NCBI GenBank assembly: GCA_022842565.1
Contig: JALHPH010000012.1
Span: 1 to 13,520, forward strand
From: Fimbriimonadaceae bacterium
GTDB taxonomy: Bacteria; Armatimonadota; Fimbriimonadia; Fimbriimonadales; Fimbriimonadaceae
Direction: 5' to 3'
Length of the DNA stretch: 13,520 nucleotides
The notes under the pieces were generated by a model. That model saw only the letters and a list, made by a program, of their open reading frames with translations, was not told the DNA's origin and searched no databases. The translations under genes and the position numbers were made by a program. Below are positions 6,781 through 13,520 of the stretch, in pieces. The stretch's first letter is position 1; each line of letters begins with the position of its first letter.

Positions 6781-7926
6781 TTATTTGAAGCGCAGTTCCC
6801 AAACGCGGATGATCTTATCGAGACCGCCTGCGGCCAGGAAGTTGCCGTCGTGGCTGAAGGCGACAGTGGACAGAGGCTGGTTGCTCGCCTCAATCTTTCC
6901 GTGGCCGCGGCCCTGCAGAACGTTCCAAAGCCACACGTGTCCATCGCGACCGACGCTGGCCAGCAACTGGCCCTCGGGGTGGAAGGCGATGGATTCAATC
7001 GGCTTCTCGTGACCGAAGAAGGTCTTGATGAATTCCGGCTCGTCGATTTTGAAGACTCGGATGGAGCGATCGACCGAGGCCGCCGCGACCATGCTGCTGT
7101 CTGGGCTCCAGGTGAGCGCCGAGACCGTGCTTCGCACGTTCGAAAACTTCTGCACGAGTTTGCCGTTGGTTGCGTTCCAAACGCGAACGCTGGCGTCGGC
7201 CGATCCGCTGGCCAGGTACTGACCGTCCGGCGACCAAGCAATGGCGGTCACCGAATCGTCGTGCCGGCAGGAGGAGAAGACGAAATCGCCGGTCGCCGAT
7301 CGGACCGATTGCACGGTGTGGTGCAGCGAACCGAGGCCCACTTTGGAACCATCGGGCGACACATCGACGCAGCAGATCCACTCTAGCGGGGTGTTGCGCC
7401 AGGTTTGAACGACGCCGTCGGTGAGTTGCCAAGTCGAGATGAGGCTCTCGCTGCACCCAGCAGCCACCGCAGCGCCTGGTGCGGGGGAATGGACGACGTT
7501 GACCACGCCGCCTTCCAGTCGGACCTGGTTTCGCACTTCAAAATCGCTGTTCCACCAAAGTATTTGGTTATCGAACGAACTGGAGATCATCCGGTCCGTG
7601 CCAGGTTCAAACGTGATGCAGTAAATCGGGGTCCGGTGATCCTTCAGTCGCCGGTAGAGCTTCACACTGACCTGATCGCGCACGCTCGGTCGTTCCGGGG
7701 TCTGAACCATGACCACGCCGCCCTTGAGCTGCTGATCATAAGCAGTGCGTCGGTCGGGATCGTTCAGGGTCTCGAAGGCAGCGTTGATCTGTGCCATTCG
7801 CTCGTGAGCCTTGGGATCGGGGTTCACGTCCGGGTGGAATTCGCGAGCAAGCTTGCGATAAGCATTTCGCAGGGTGCCGGGTTTTACCTTAGGGTCTACG
7901 CCAAGAATATCGTATAAACTAGCCAC
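6781..7926 (-). CDS. J-domain (DnaJ-like) fused to a seven-bladed WD40 propeller
   Basis: 381-residue cytoplasmic protein. Residues 3-65 are a J-domain (YDILGV, AYRKLAREFHPDVNPD with the essential His31-Pro-Asp33, then INAAFETLNDPDRRTAYD), which in other proteins stimulates Hsp70 (DnaK) ATPase. After a short linker come seven WD40-type repeats filling the rest, with typical phrases AIAWSPDGQYLASGSAD..VRVWN, IAFHPEGQLLASVGRD..VWLWN and VAFSHDGNFLAAGG..IRVWE. No Gly/Phe region, zinc-finger or DnaJ C-terminal domain is present, so it is a class C J-protein whose propeller probably selects the client. The GTG 7926 start is chosen because the J-domain begins right after it; the longer frame upstream reads through the divergent promoter region. 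Confidence 0.88.
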   Translation of the reverse strand: MASLYDILGVDPKVKPGTLRNAYRKLAREFHPDVNPDPKAHERMAQINAAFETLNDPDRRTAYDQQLKGGVVMVQTPERPSVRDQVSVKLYRRLKDHRTPIYCITFEPGTDRMISSSFDNQILWWNSDFEVRNQVRLEGGVVNVVHSPAPGAAVAAGCSESLISTWQLTDGVVQTWRNTPLEWICCVDVSPDGSKVGLGSLHHTVQSVRSATGDFVFSSCRHDDSVTAIAWSPDGQYLASGSADASVRVWNATNGKLVQKFSNVRSTVSALTWSPDSSMVAAASVDRSIRVFKIDEPEFIKTFFGHEKPIESIAFHPEGQLLASVGRDGHVWLWNVLQGRGHGKIEASNQPLSTVAFSHDGNFLAAGGLDKIIRVWELRFK

Positions 7927-7939
7927 AATTGCGTTTCCG

Positions 7940-7945
7940 ATTATG
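7940..7945 (-). promoter_or_regulatory. Possible -10 box for the J-domain/WD40 gene
   Basis: Minus-strand CATAAT ends 13 nt before GTG 7926, which would leave a leader of about 6 nt and no room for a Shine-Dalgarno. The 137-nt gap to the divergent kinase gene holds both promoters. Confidence 0.4.
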
Positions 7946-8050
7946 GTTAATAGCGGCTTAAAAAAGCTATGTTCTGGGACCACCTTTTTGGGAGACCACT
8001 GAAATTCCTGGGTTCGACGGCGATCACCCGCGCGTTGGGGGTTCCTTTGG

Positions 8051-8056
8051 TACAAT
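8051..8056 (+). promoter_or_regulatory. Candidate leaderless promoter of the kinase-aroC-pstB unit
   Basis: TACAAT ends 7 nt before ATG 8064. The upstream in-frame ATG 8055 lies inside this hexamer, so 8064 is the better start. No Shine-Dalgarno precedes either. Confidence 0.5.
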
Positions 8057-8063
8057 GCGGCAC

Positions 8064-9404
8064 ATGCCATCGTCCGCTGCGAAGGGCAAGGCGAATGCGC
8101 CCGCAAAGCGCCCCTCGACGCTGAAGGGTGCCGCAAAGGATTTTACTGACCTTGAGCTGCGGTGGATCTGCTCCCAATTCCAAATCAGCGCCATCCGCGC
8201 GATCGAGTCGTTCAAGGACCGTGGCAACATCAATCTGAACACCTATGAGGTGGAGCTGGACTCGGGCGCGCTTTTCCTGTTGCAGCGGCTGAATACAGAG
8301 GTTTTCCGGCGTCCGGTGCGCGTGATGTCCTCGATGCAGGCCTGGATTGAGGCTCAGCGGAGCTACCTTGCCAGCGGCAAAGCGCCCGACTGGACAATTT
8401 GGGAGCCGATCACGCTTGTCCCGACTCATGAGCAAACCCACTGGCTGGACCTCAGTGACGAGAGCGGGAGTTCGGTCTGGCGGTTGATGCGCAAGATTGA
8501 AAACTCTGTGACCTACAAGAGCCTGAGCGAGCTCCCCGATCCGCAGCAGCGGCTTGCACTGGCGGAGGAAGTGGGTCGCGGGCTGGCGCTCAGCGCCGAC
8601 CTTTCGAGCCCCATCGAAGCGACCGGCCTCGCACCAACGCTTCCAGGGTATCGAGACACTAAGGGCTATTTCAAGCAGTTTCATAGCGTGCTCGCTGGGC
8701 ACAGGACCGCTGCAGAGGCCGCTGCCTTCTTGCCCGAAGACGAGGATGTGCGGGAATCGACCGAGAGCCTGTACGTGGTCCACCTGAGCACAGAGGAGTA
8801 CTTGCGGCGGCGGAACGACCAGAGCTTGCGGCTTTTCATCGATTGGACGCTCTCACAGGAGCGGCGCGCGAACAAAATTTTTGAGGCAGTGGAAAGCGGC
8901 CACATCCGGCGGACTGCGATCCACGGCGATACCAAGATCGACAATTTCCTCTTTTGCCGCGAGACTGGCAAGGTGCGCAGCCTAGTGGACCTCGATACCA
9001 TCATGCCGTACACCTGGCTGGCGGATTGGGGGGACATGGTGCGCTCGCTGTGCAACGTGGCGGGTGAAAAGGAGCGCGACCTGGCCCGCGTCCACGTCAA
9101 TCTTGAGATCTACGAAGCGGTGACACGCGGGTTTTTGCAGACAACGCGCGAGGTCACGGTGGCCGAAGTCGAGCTGATGGATGAGGCGGTCTCGACCATC
9201 GCCTTGGAGCTGGGCTTGCGATTCCTCACCGACTACCTCCGCGGTGATGCCTACTTCTCGTTGGGTCCCGATGACCCACCCGACCTGAACCGCGTCCGCG
9301 CTATGGTACAGCTGCGGCTGCATCAAGAACTGCTGCAACTGGAGAATTGGTGCTCGGCCTGCATCAAGAAGTACTCGCCTCACCACGGGACGGCGTCTCG
9401 ATGA
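8064..9404 (+). CDS. NahK-like sugar/amino-alcohol kinase (APH superfamily)
   Basis: 446-residue cytoplasmic kinase. After a Lys/Ala-rich N-terminus it follows the N-acetylhexosamine 1-kinase (NahK) subgroup: [12 protein letters not shown]...[12 protein letters not shown] replaces the nucleotide loop, the catalytic loop is [11 protein letters not shown] (His287, Asp289, Asn294), and the metal motif [17 protein letters not shown] has Asp309/Asp311. NahK phosphorylates N-acetylhexosamines at C1, but many relatives have no known substrate, so the reaction here is open. Its TGA overlaps the ATG of aroC (ATGA, 9401-9404), which implies translational coupling and an operon. Confidence 0.85.
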   Translation: MPSSAAKGKANAPAKRPSTLKGAAKDFTDLELRWICSQFQISAIRAIESFKDRGNINLNTYEVELDSGALFLLQRLNTEVFRRPVRVMSSMQAWIEAQRSYLASGKAPDWTIWEPITLVPTHEQTHWLDLSDESGSSVWRLMRKIENSVTYKSLSELPDPQQRLALAEEVGRGLALSADLSSPIEATGLAPTLPGYRDTKGYFKQFHSVLAGHRTAAEAAAFLPEDEDVRESTESLYVVHLSTEEYLRRRNDQSLRLFIDWTLSQERRANKIFEAVESGHIRRTAIHGDTKIDNFLFCRETGKVRSLVDLDTIMPYTWLADWGDMVRSLCNVAGEKERDLARVHVNLEIYEAVTRGFLQTTREVTVAEVELMDEAVSTIALELGLRFLTDYLRGDAYFSLGPDDPPDLNRVRAMVQLRLHQELLQLENWCSACIKKYSPHHGTASR

Positions 9405-10489
9405 GCAGCGGATTCGGCACCCTTTTTCGGATAACCACCTGGGGCGAATCGCACGGCGGCAGCGTGGGGGTAGTGGTGGATGGTTGCCCGCCAAGGTTCC
9501 CGGTGGATGAAGCGCAAATCCAAGCTCAACTTGATCGTCGGCGTCCCGGGCAAAGCGCCATCGTGACTCAGCGAAAGGAATCCGACTTGATTGAAATCAT
9601 GAGCGGGGTTCAGGATGGCCTGAGTCTTGGCACGCCCATCGCCATGATGGTTCGGAATGAGGACGCTCGGTCCCGTGATTACGACGAGATGCGTGATAAA
9701 TTTCGGCCGAGCCACGCGGATTACACCTACGAAGAGAAATATGGGATTCGGGCCTGGAGCGGGGGCGGGCGATCGAGCGCGCGAGAAACCGTGGGCCGCG
9801 TGGCTGCAGGGGCGCTCGCCGAAGGCATTTTGCGATCCGCGTTTGGGGTCGAGATCGTTGCCTGGGTGGATTCGGTGCAGGAGCTTCAGTGCCCTCCCGT
9901 GTCGGAGTCTGTTGTGAGGGAGGAGGTAGACCAGACCATCGTCCGGTGCCCTGATCTTGAGATGGCCGCGAGGATGATTGAGCATATCGAAGCCGTACGC
10001 AAGACGGGCGACTCGGTCGGAGGGACGATCCGGTGCCTGATTCGAGGCGTGCCCAGCGGCTGGGGTGAACCGGTTTTTGATCGTCTTGAGGCCGACTTGG
10101 GGCGGGCTCTGCTGAGCCTTCCGGCATGCAAGGGGTTCGAGGTCGGCAGCGGGTTTGCGGGATGCCTAATGCGCGGCAGCGAGCATAACGACGCTTATGT
10201 GGCCGATGACGAGAAGCGGGTTTTCACTCCGACTAACCACTCCGGAGGCATTCAGGGCGGCATTTCAAACGGCATGCCCATTCTGCTTCGGGCTGCTTTT
10301 AAGCCGGTTGCAACGATTCTGAGCGAACAACAGACCGTGACCGTGGAGAGAGAGAACACGACCGTGAAGGGCCGCGGTCGGCATGACCCCTGCGTGCTGC
10401 CGCGCGCGGTGCCCATGGTCGAGTCGATGGTTGCACTGGTGTTAATGGACCACGCAATGCGCCAAAATGCATTGTTAATCCCACATTAA
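9401..10489 (+). CDS. aroC: Chorismate synthase
   Basis: 362-residue enzyme catalysing the last shikimate-pathway step, 5-enolpyruvylshikimate-3-phosphate to chorismate, with reduced FMN. All three family signatures are present: GESHGG at residues 15-20 (His18), [11 protein letters not shown] from His105 leading into [10 protein letters not shown] (121-130), and [16 protein letters not shown] from Arg327. Length is normal (350-390). ATG 9401 is preferred over the upstream frame starts because [19 protein letters not shown] fits the family N-terminus and the ATGA overlap couples it to the kinase gene. No other aro genes are in the window. Confidence 0.97.
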   Translation: MSSGFGTLFRITTWGESHGGSVGVVVDGCPPRFPVDEAQIQAQLDRRRPGQSAIVTQRKESDLIEIMSGVQDGLSLGTPIAMMVRNEDARSRDYDEMRDKFRPSHADYTYEEKYGIRAWSGGGRSSARETVGRVAAGALAEGILRSAFGVEIVAWVDSVQELQCPPVSESVVREEVDQTIVRCPDLEMAARMIEHIEAVRKTGDSVGGTIRCLIRGVPSGWGEPVFDRLEADLGRALLSLPACKGFEVGSGFAGCLMRGSEHNDAYVADDEKRVFTPTNHSGGIQGGISNGMPILLRAAFKPVATILSEQQTVTVERENTTVKGRGRHDPCVLPRAVPMVESMVALVLMDHAMRQNALLIPH

Positions 10490-10508
10490 CACCCGCACGA
10501 TAGAGTAC

Positions 10509-10513
10509 AGGAG
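10509..10513 (+). promoter_or_regulatory. Shine-Dalgarno deciding the pstB start
   Basis: AGGAG is 3 nt from ATG 10517 and 6 nt from the adjacent ATG 10520; the second spacing is better, so 10520 is used. Confidence 0.65.
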
Positions 10514-10519
10514 TTCATG

Positions 10520-11314
10520 ATGTCATCGCCCGTCGCCGATCCGACCGCTGTCGAGAGCAGAAATCCCAAAATCGTCGCGGACCGCGTGGACTTTTACTAC
10601 AGTAAGTTTCACGCCCTCAAGAAGATCTCGATGGAGATGTATGAGCGGCAGGTGACTGCTCTCATCGGCCCGTCGGGTTGCGGCAAGTCGACTTTTCTGC
10701 GCTGCCTGAACCGGATGAACGACCTCATCGAGGGGACACGGCTGGAAGGAAACCTGACCATTGACGGTCACAATATCTATGCCCCGCAGGTGGACCCGGT
10801 TGCCCTGCGCAAGTCAGTCGGCATGGTGTTTCAGAAGCCGAATCCCTTCCCGATGTCCATCGCGGACAACATCGTCTACGGCCCCAAATTGCACGGAACG
10901 CGTGGAAAAGCAGTGCTTGAAGAAATAGTGGAAACCTGCCTGCGCGGTGCATTTCTATGGGATGAGGTGAAGGACAAATTGAGGGCGCCGGCTTCGGCGC
11001 TGAGCGGTGGTCAGCAACAAAGACTCTGCATCGCCCGGGCATTAGCGGTGAATCCCGAAGTGATCCTGATGGACGAGCCTTGCTCGGCGCTGGACCCGAT
11101 CGCCACTCAGCGAATCGAAGAGCTCATTATTGAGCTCAAGAAGGATTACACCATCGTCATCGTGACGCACAACATGCAGCAAGCCCAGCGCGCGAGCGAC
11201 TACACCGCCTTTTTCATGCTAGGCGAGATGGTGGAGATGGGGCAAACCCACCAGATCTTCAACAATCCTCAGCACGAACGCACGGAAGACTACATCTCCG
11301 GTCGATTCGGCTGA
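10520..11314 (+). CDS. pstB: Phosphate ABC transporter ATP-binding protein
   Basis: 264-residue ATPase of the high-affinity phosphate importer PstSCAB, working on the inner face of the membrane. Walker [10 protein letters not shown] (50-58) is followed by the PstB-typical [13 protein letters not shown]-loop [15 protein letters not shown], signature LSGGQQQR (from 161), Walker B VILMDE (181-186) and H-loop [13 protein letters not shown] (His217); the tail [16 protein letters not shown] is diagnostic of PstB. The gene lies 30 nt after aroC and probably shares its transcript. pstS, pstC, pstA and phoU are absent from the window, so the permease must be encoded elsewhere. A terminator follows. 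Confidence 0.96.
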   Translation: MSSPVADPTAVESRNPKIVADRVDFYYSKFHALKKISMEMYERQVTALIGPSGCGKSTFLRCLNRMNDLIEGTRLEGNLTIDGHNIYAPQVDPVALRKSVGMVFQKPNPFPMSIADNIVYGPKLHGTRGKAVLEEIVETCLRGAFLWDEVKDKLRAPASALSGGQQQRLCIARALAVNPEVILMDEPCSALDPIATQRIEELIIELKKDYTIVIVTHNMQQAQRASDYTAFFMLGEMVEMGQTHQIFNNPQHERTEDYISGRFG

Positions 11315-11327
11315 GCCTCCCTCTCAA

Positions 11328-11369
11328 AGAAACGAGCGACCCATCTTTTTGGGCCGCTCGCTCTGTTTC
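11328..11369. terminator. Bidirectional terminator between pstB and the HNH gene
   Basis: CGAGCG-A-CCC (11333-11342) pairs with GGG-C-CGCTCG (11351-11360), one internal mismatch, around an ATCTTTTT loop. Read on the minus strand it is followed by TTTCTTTG, read on the plus strand by CTCTGTTTC, so it suits both convergent genes, better the minus one. Confidence 0.75.
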
Positions 11370-11373
11370 CGGA

Positions 11374-11913
11374 CTAGGCGTGGCTTTCTTGGCTGCTTCG
11401 GAACGCCTCGAACACGGGTAGATAGATTCCCCATTGATCGCGGTTCTGTGCCTTCAAGTACGCGGGCAGCGAGATGTAGGGGATGAAGTGCGGCCGTCTC
11501 GGAACGGTGCGCAGTTTCATCTTGGCCTGCTGCGGAGTCTTGTCGCCTTTCTTCAAGTTGCATCGTCGGCAACAAGCCACAAGATTGTCCCACGTGTGCG
11601 GCCCACCCATCCAGCGCGGGATGATGTGGTCGATGGTGAGCTCCTTGCCCTTGATGCCGCAGTATTGGCAGGTGTGACCGTCGCGCGCCAGGACCGAATG
11701 GCGGCTCAGGCGTAGTTGGGGCAGCGGTCGGCGGACGTGGTAACACATGCGCACCACCGACGGCGCGGGCAAGCGGCCGCGAGTGGTGAGCATAGCCTCG
11801 TCCTGGATTTCGACCACTTCAGCCTTACCCAGCATGATCAGCGCCATCGCCCTTCGCAAATGACACACATTTAGCGGCTCAAAGTCCGAATTCAGTAGTA
11901 GCACTTCTTGCAC
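11374..11913 (-). CDS. HNH endonuclease family protein
   Basis: 179-residue protein. The N-terminal part (MQEVLLLNSDFEPLNVCHLRRAM, LGKAEVVE, PSVVRM) belongs to a widespread stand-alone HNH family; the nuclease core spans about residues 77-127 with the zinc pair CQYC (82-85) and CRRC (115-118), catalytic DH (95-96), TWDNL (Asn110) and NLKKGDKTP. The fold is a beta-beta-alpha-metal nuclease expected to cut DNA, but members of this family have no established physiological role, and no methyltransferase, helicase or phage gene is beside it. Start GTG 11913 is chosen because GAGGAGGAG lies 7 nt upstream and it matches the family N-terminus; the longer open frame runs through a hairpin and terminator. 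Confidence 0.9.
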   Translation of the reverse strand: MQEVLLLNSDFEPLNVCHLRRAMALIMLGKAEVVEIQDEAMLTTRGRLPAPSVVRMCYHVRRPLPQLRLSRHSVLARDGHTCQYCGIKGKELTIDHIIPRWMGGPHTWDNLVACCRRCNLKKGDKTPQQAKMKLRTVPRRPHFIPYISLPAYLKAQNRDQWGIYLPVFEAFRSSQESHA

Positions 11914-11920
11914 GTTGATT

Positions 11921-11929
11921 CTCCTCCTC
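11921..11929 (-). promoter_or_regulatory. Strong Shine-Dalgarno for the HNH gene
   Basis: Minus-strand GAGGAGGAG, 7 nt before GTG 11913; it decides the start. Confidence 0.85.
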
Positions 11930-11965
11930 TCTCCAACCTCGATGCGAATGACCCGGCGGCCCAAC

Positions 11966-11999
11966 AAAAAAGGGCTGACACGCGCGCGCATGCCAGCCC
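11966..11999 (-). terminator. Intrinsic terminator inside the HNH leader (minus strand only)
   Basis: The minus-strand RNA reads GGGCUGGCAUGC, loop GCGC, GCGUGUCAGCCC, then UUUUUU. The 12-bp stem includes two G-U wobbles that become A-C mismatches on the plus strand, so it is specific for minus transcription. It ends 52 nt before GTG 11913, so a transcript from upstream would stop before the HNH gene unless it is read through. It is either an attenuator for that gene or the end of a small RNA. Confidence 0.8.
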
Positions 12000-12006
12000 A
12001 ACGAAT

Positions 12007-12048
12007 TGCCCTTGCGGCGACACTATTATCGTGTCGCCCCATTGGGCA
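12007..12048 (-). ncRNA. Structured leader hairpin before the HNH terminator (small RNA or riboswitch-like)
   Basis: Minus-strand RNA: outer stem UGCCC (12048-12044) with GGGCA (12011-12007), an asymmetric internal loop AAUGG / GCAA, then a perfect 8-bp stem GGCGACAC / GUGUCGCC capped by GAUAAUA. The terminator follows 7 nt later. The outer-stem arm GCCCAA (12047-12042) can alternatively pair with UUGGGC (12001-11996), the foot of the terminator, which would open it: the layout of a transcriptional switch. I do not recognise it as a known riboswitch class. A possible promoter upstream is TTGGCA with TTAATC 17 nt later (minus strand, about 12166-12138). Confidence 0.45.
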
Positions 12049-12190
12049 GGGCGGCATATCCTAAAACCAGGAAGTTGCGTGCTGAGTTGCATCGATCCAT
12101 TAGCCTAGACGATTTCGGGCCAAAAAGAGAAGCCTAAGATTAAGAAATATTAAACGATTTTGCCAAAACTATCGCATACTGAAAGCTGAA

Positions 12191-12217
12191 GGGGCTTTTT
12201 TCACAAGAGGTGACCCC
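12191..12217 (+). promoter_or_regulatory. Ribosome-binding site within a possible sequestering hairpin
   Basis: The Shine-Dalgarno AGAGGTGA lies 4 nt before ATG 12218. TCAC (12201-12204) can pair with GTGA (12210-12213) around AAGAG, and GGGG (12191-12194) with CCCC (12214-12217) across a CTTTTT bulge, which would hide the site. The stem is short and the bulge costly, so this is tentative. Confidence 0.4.
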
Positions 12218-12550
12218 ATGAAAATCCTGTATTTACACTGGGACGAAGTGAGCGGCTCGGCTGACCAGGCGAGTCTGCAGGAGGGTGTGGCGACATTGGC
12301 CACGGAAGCCGACATGTTTTTGCGGCTTTTGGAGTTAGGACCCGAGATTGTGGCCATCAATCTTGATCTTCATCCCGCCCGTGGGCGCGAGCTGGCACAC
12401 CATTGTCACATGCCGCTGGTGTTTATCGGCGGAAGCGAACTTGACGTGATTCACGCCATGAAACGGTATCCGGATGCATTCTTTTGCGATGCGCTCACCG
12501 ACGTTCCGCACGAAATCGAAGCTGAAACGGACCAAACATGGAGCGCTTAA
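12218..12550 (+). CDS. Small uncharacterised protein, receiver-like
   Basis: 110 residues, no signal peptide or membrane segment. The pattern (MKILYLHWDEV, then GPEIVAINLDLHPARGRELA, PLVFIGGSELD, YPDAFFC) follows the strand-helix order of a response-regulator receiver: an acidic pair near Asp9-Glu10 and an Asp at 50 where the phosphoacceptor sits. The usual Thr/Ser and Lys switch residues are not clear, so it may be a pseudo-receiver or an unrelated alpha/beta fold. No output domain. The Shine-Dalgarno AGAGGTGA supports the ATG. It is followed after 19 nt by the VOC gene. Confidence 0.7.
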   Translation: MKILYLHWDEVSGSADQASLQEGVATLATEADMFLRLLELGPEIVAINLDLHPARGRELAHHCHMPLVFIGGSELDVIHAMKRYPDAFFCDALTDVPHEIEAETDQTWSA

Positions 12551-12557
12551 ATTCCGC

Positions 12558-12563
12558 TATGAT
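12558..12563 (+). promoter_or_regulatory. Candidate leaderless promoter of the VOC gene
   Basis: TATGAT ends 6 nt before ATG 12570 with no Shine-Dalgarno in the gap. It lies just after the stop of the upstream gene. Confidence 0.45.
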
Positions 12564-12569
12564 GCCAAC

Positions 12570-12953
12570 ATGAGCACCGACGGACAGCCCGCCCCGGGCA
12601 GCATCATGTGGATGGACATCTCGGTCCCCGAAGCGACTGCGTTGCGCGACTTCTATTCTCGCGTGGTTGGATGGGAGTTCGAGGGCGAGAGCATGGGCGA
12701 CTATGAGGATTACAGCATGATCGCGAGCTCAGGCGAAGCGACTGCAGGGATCTGCCATGCCCGCGGCGAGAACGCGCAGCTTCCCCCTCAGTGGCTCATC
12801 TATATTGTGGTGGCCGACCTGGATACCTCTCTGGAGCAGGTGATGCTGGCGGGCGGGCGGGTGGTGGATGGCCCCCGCGAGATGGGCGGGGGCCGGTTTG
12901 CATGTATCCAGGATTCGGCAGGCGCGGTGTGCGGCCTTTACCAGCTAGGTTAG
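12570..12953 (+). CDS. VOC-family (glyoxalase/bleomycin-resistance-like) protein
   Basis: 127-residue cytoplasmic protein with the vicinal-oxygen-chelate layout: IMWMDISVPEATALRDFYSRVVGWEF is the first beta-alpha-beta-beta half (motif WMDISVP..A..RDFYS.V.GW), and WLIYIVVADLDTSLEQVMLAGG with a C-terminal FACIQDSAGAVCGLYQ forms the second. VOC proteins bind a metal or small hydrophobic ligands; the substrate cannot be told. The start is set at 12570, since the longer frame runs through the upstream gene's end in another frame. Its TAG overlaps the stop of the convergent gene by 4 nt. Confidence 0.87.
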   Translation: MSTDGQPAPGSIMWMDISVPEATALRDFYSRVVGWEFEGESMGDYEDYSMIASSGEATAGICHARGENAQLPPQWLIYIVVADLDTSLEQVMLAGGRVVDGPREMGGGRFACIQDSAGAVCGLYQLG

Positions 12954-13520
12954 TGCGTATTGCGCGGCTTGAGGCCGACCCAGCGGGCTAGCGTTTGTTC
13001 AAGCTTGCGTGAGGCTTTGTACAATCCCGGTTGAAGCTTGTCGACGAGGCTGATGGGCCATCGCGGCTTCGGGATGTCGGCGTCGTGATAGTTCACTTGG
13101 GCCTTATCCAGCGGGAGTCGTTCAGGACGGTGGTGCGTTCGGAAGAGGTGATCCCATACGGCCCAACCCCAGAAACCGACGACGGCTTGGTTGGTGGTGG
13201 GACGCCAGTGGTGCATCAAGTGGAACGAATAAATGTATTCGGTCAACTTTCCGACCTTGGATTTTTGCATCCAGGGCTTCCAATACCGCTCGAACGGGAG
13301 GTGGAGAATGGCGTGCCAGAACTCATAGAGCCCATAGGCCAGGGTCGCCGTGAACAGCATGGCGCTGATGACGGGCTGGTTGGGTAGCAGCGCTTTGACC
13401 GGCAGGGCGAGCAATCCGACGAAAATGAGATAGAACACCGAGATGGCGAAATAGGGGAACTGCATGGATTCCTCTTGGTGCTCTTCGATGATGGGGTAGC
13501 GGCTGGTGACGGGAACGAGC
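12950..13520 (-). CDS. Fatty-acid hydroxylase/sterol desaturase superfamily membrane protein, probably 5'-partial
   Basis: Di-iron membrane oxygenase family. Two hydrophobic segments (about residues 4-27 and 32-55 counted from ATG 13465) precede the histidine boxes: HAILH (51-55), FHLMHH (82-86) and THH (110-112). Substrate unknown; relatives hydroxylate or desaturate lipids, sterols or carotenoids. ATG 13465 has a GAGGA 5 nt upstream and would give 171 residues, but the frame stays open to the window edge and continues as protein-like sequence (RYPIIEEHQEES), so I extend it and treat the start as outside. Either reading is possible. Confidence 0.75.
   Translation of the reverse strand, partial: LVPVTSRYPIIEEHQEESMQFPYFAISVFYLIFVGLLALPVKALLPNQPVISAMLFTATLAYGLYEFWHAILHLPFERYWKPWMQKSKVGKLTEYIYSFHLMHHWRPTTNQAVVGFWGWAVWDHLFRTHHRPERLPLDKAQVNYHDADIPKPRWPISLVDKLQPGLYKASRKLEQTLARWVGLKPRNTH

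Noticed and set aside
11374..12056. IscB/HEARO-type RNA-guided nuclease, from an HNH gene with a structured RNA beside it
   Set aside because: The protein is only 179 residues and lacks a RuvC domain or arginine-rich helix; the RNA is a short hairpin upstream with its own terminator, unlike omega RNA.
11374..12953. Defence island or restriction-modification system around the HNH gene
   Set aside because: No methyltransferase, helicase, toxin or integrase nearby; neighbours are housekeeping or unrelated small proteins.
1..13520. CRISPR array, tRNA, rRNA or insertion sequence
   Set aside because: No regularly spaced direct repeats, no cloverleaf-like segment and no transposase-like protein were seen on either strand.

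Overview
This 13.5 kb window is ordinary bacterial chromosome, moderately GC-rich and densely coded, and looks like Armatimonadota (Fimbriimonadales-like). The main clues are two secreted proteins ending in a PEP-CTERM sorting tail (PEPATM, a hydrophobic stretch, then an Arg/Lys cluster) and a third secreted protein ending in a duplicated dockerin-type Ca-binding repeat with the phrase EVGPADF. This mix is typical of that phylum, but the assignment is an inference; Planctomycetota or Verrucomicrobiota cannot be excluded from sequence alone.

Layout. 1-864: end of an APH-family small-molecule kinase, probably cut by the window edge. 865-1424: gene-free and decayed, holding a fossil PEP-CTERM tail and a long imperfect hairpin. 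1425-5825: an envelope/secretion block with an intact PEP-CTERM protein (+), a clean terminator, a decayed copy of the next gene (+), an intact PEP-CTERM protein (-), an HlyIII/PAQR membrane protein (+), and a dockerin-tailed secreted protein (-). 6106-7926: a stand-alone Lon substrate-binding-domain protein (+) converging, 3 nt apart, on a J-domain/WD40 fusion (-). 8064-11314: a probable three-gene operon of a NahK-like kinase, chorismate synthase (aroC, ATGA overlap) and the phosphate-transport ATPase pstB. 11374-11913: an HNH endonuclease (-) preceded by a leader with a hairpin followed by a minus-strand intrinsic terminator. 12218-13520: a small receiver-like protein (+), a VOC-fold protein (+) and a fatty-acid-hydroxylase family membrane protein (-, running off the window), the last two overlapping tail to tail by 4 nt.

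Two start modes seem to coexist. Some genes have strong Shine-Dalgarno sites (1425, 5825-, 10520, 11913-, 12218). Others have a -10-like hexamer only 6 to 8 nt before the start codon and no Shine-Dalgarno (3838-, 6106, 8064, 12570), as expected for leaderless mRNAs.

I see no CRISPR array, tRNA, rRNA, insertion sequence or complete defence system. The most interesting items are the terminator-bearing leader before the HNH gene, the J-domain/WD40 fusion, the two PEP-CTERM gene fossils and the leaderless promoter pattern.
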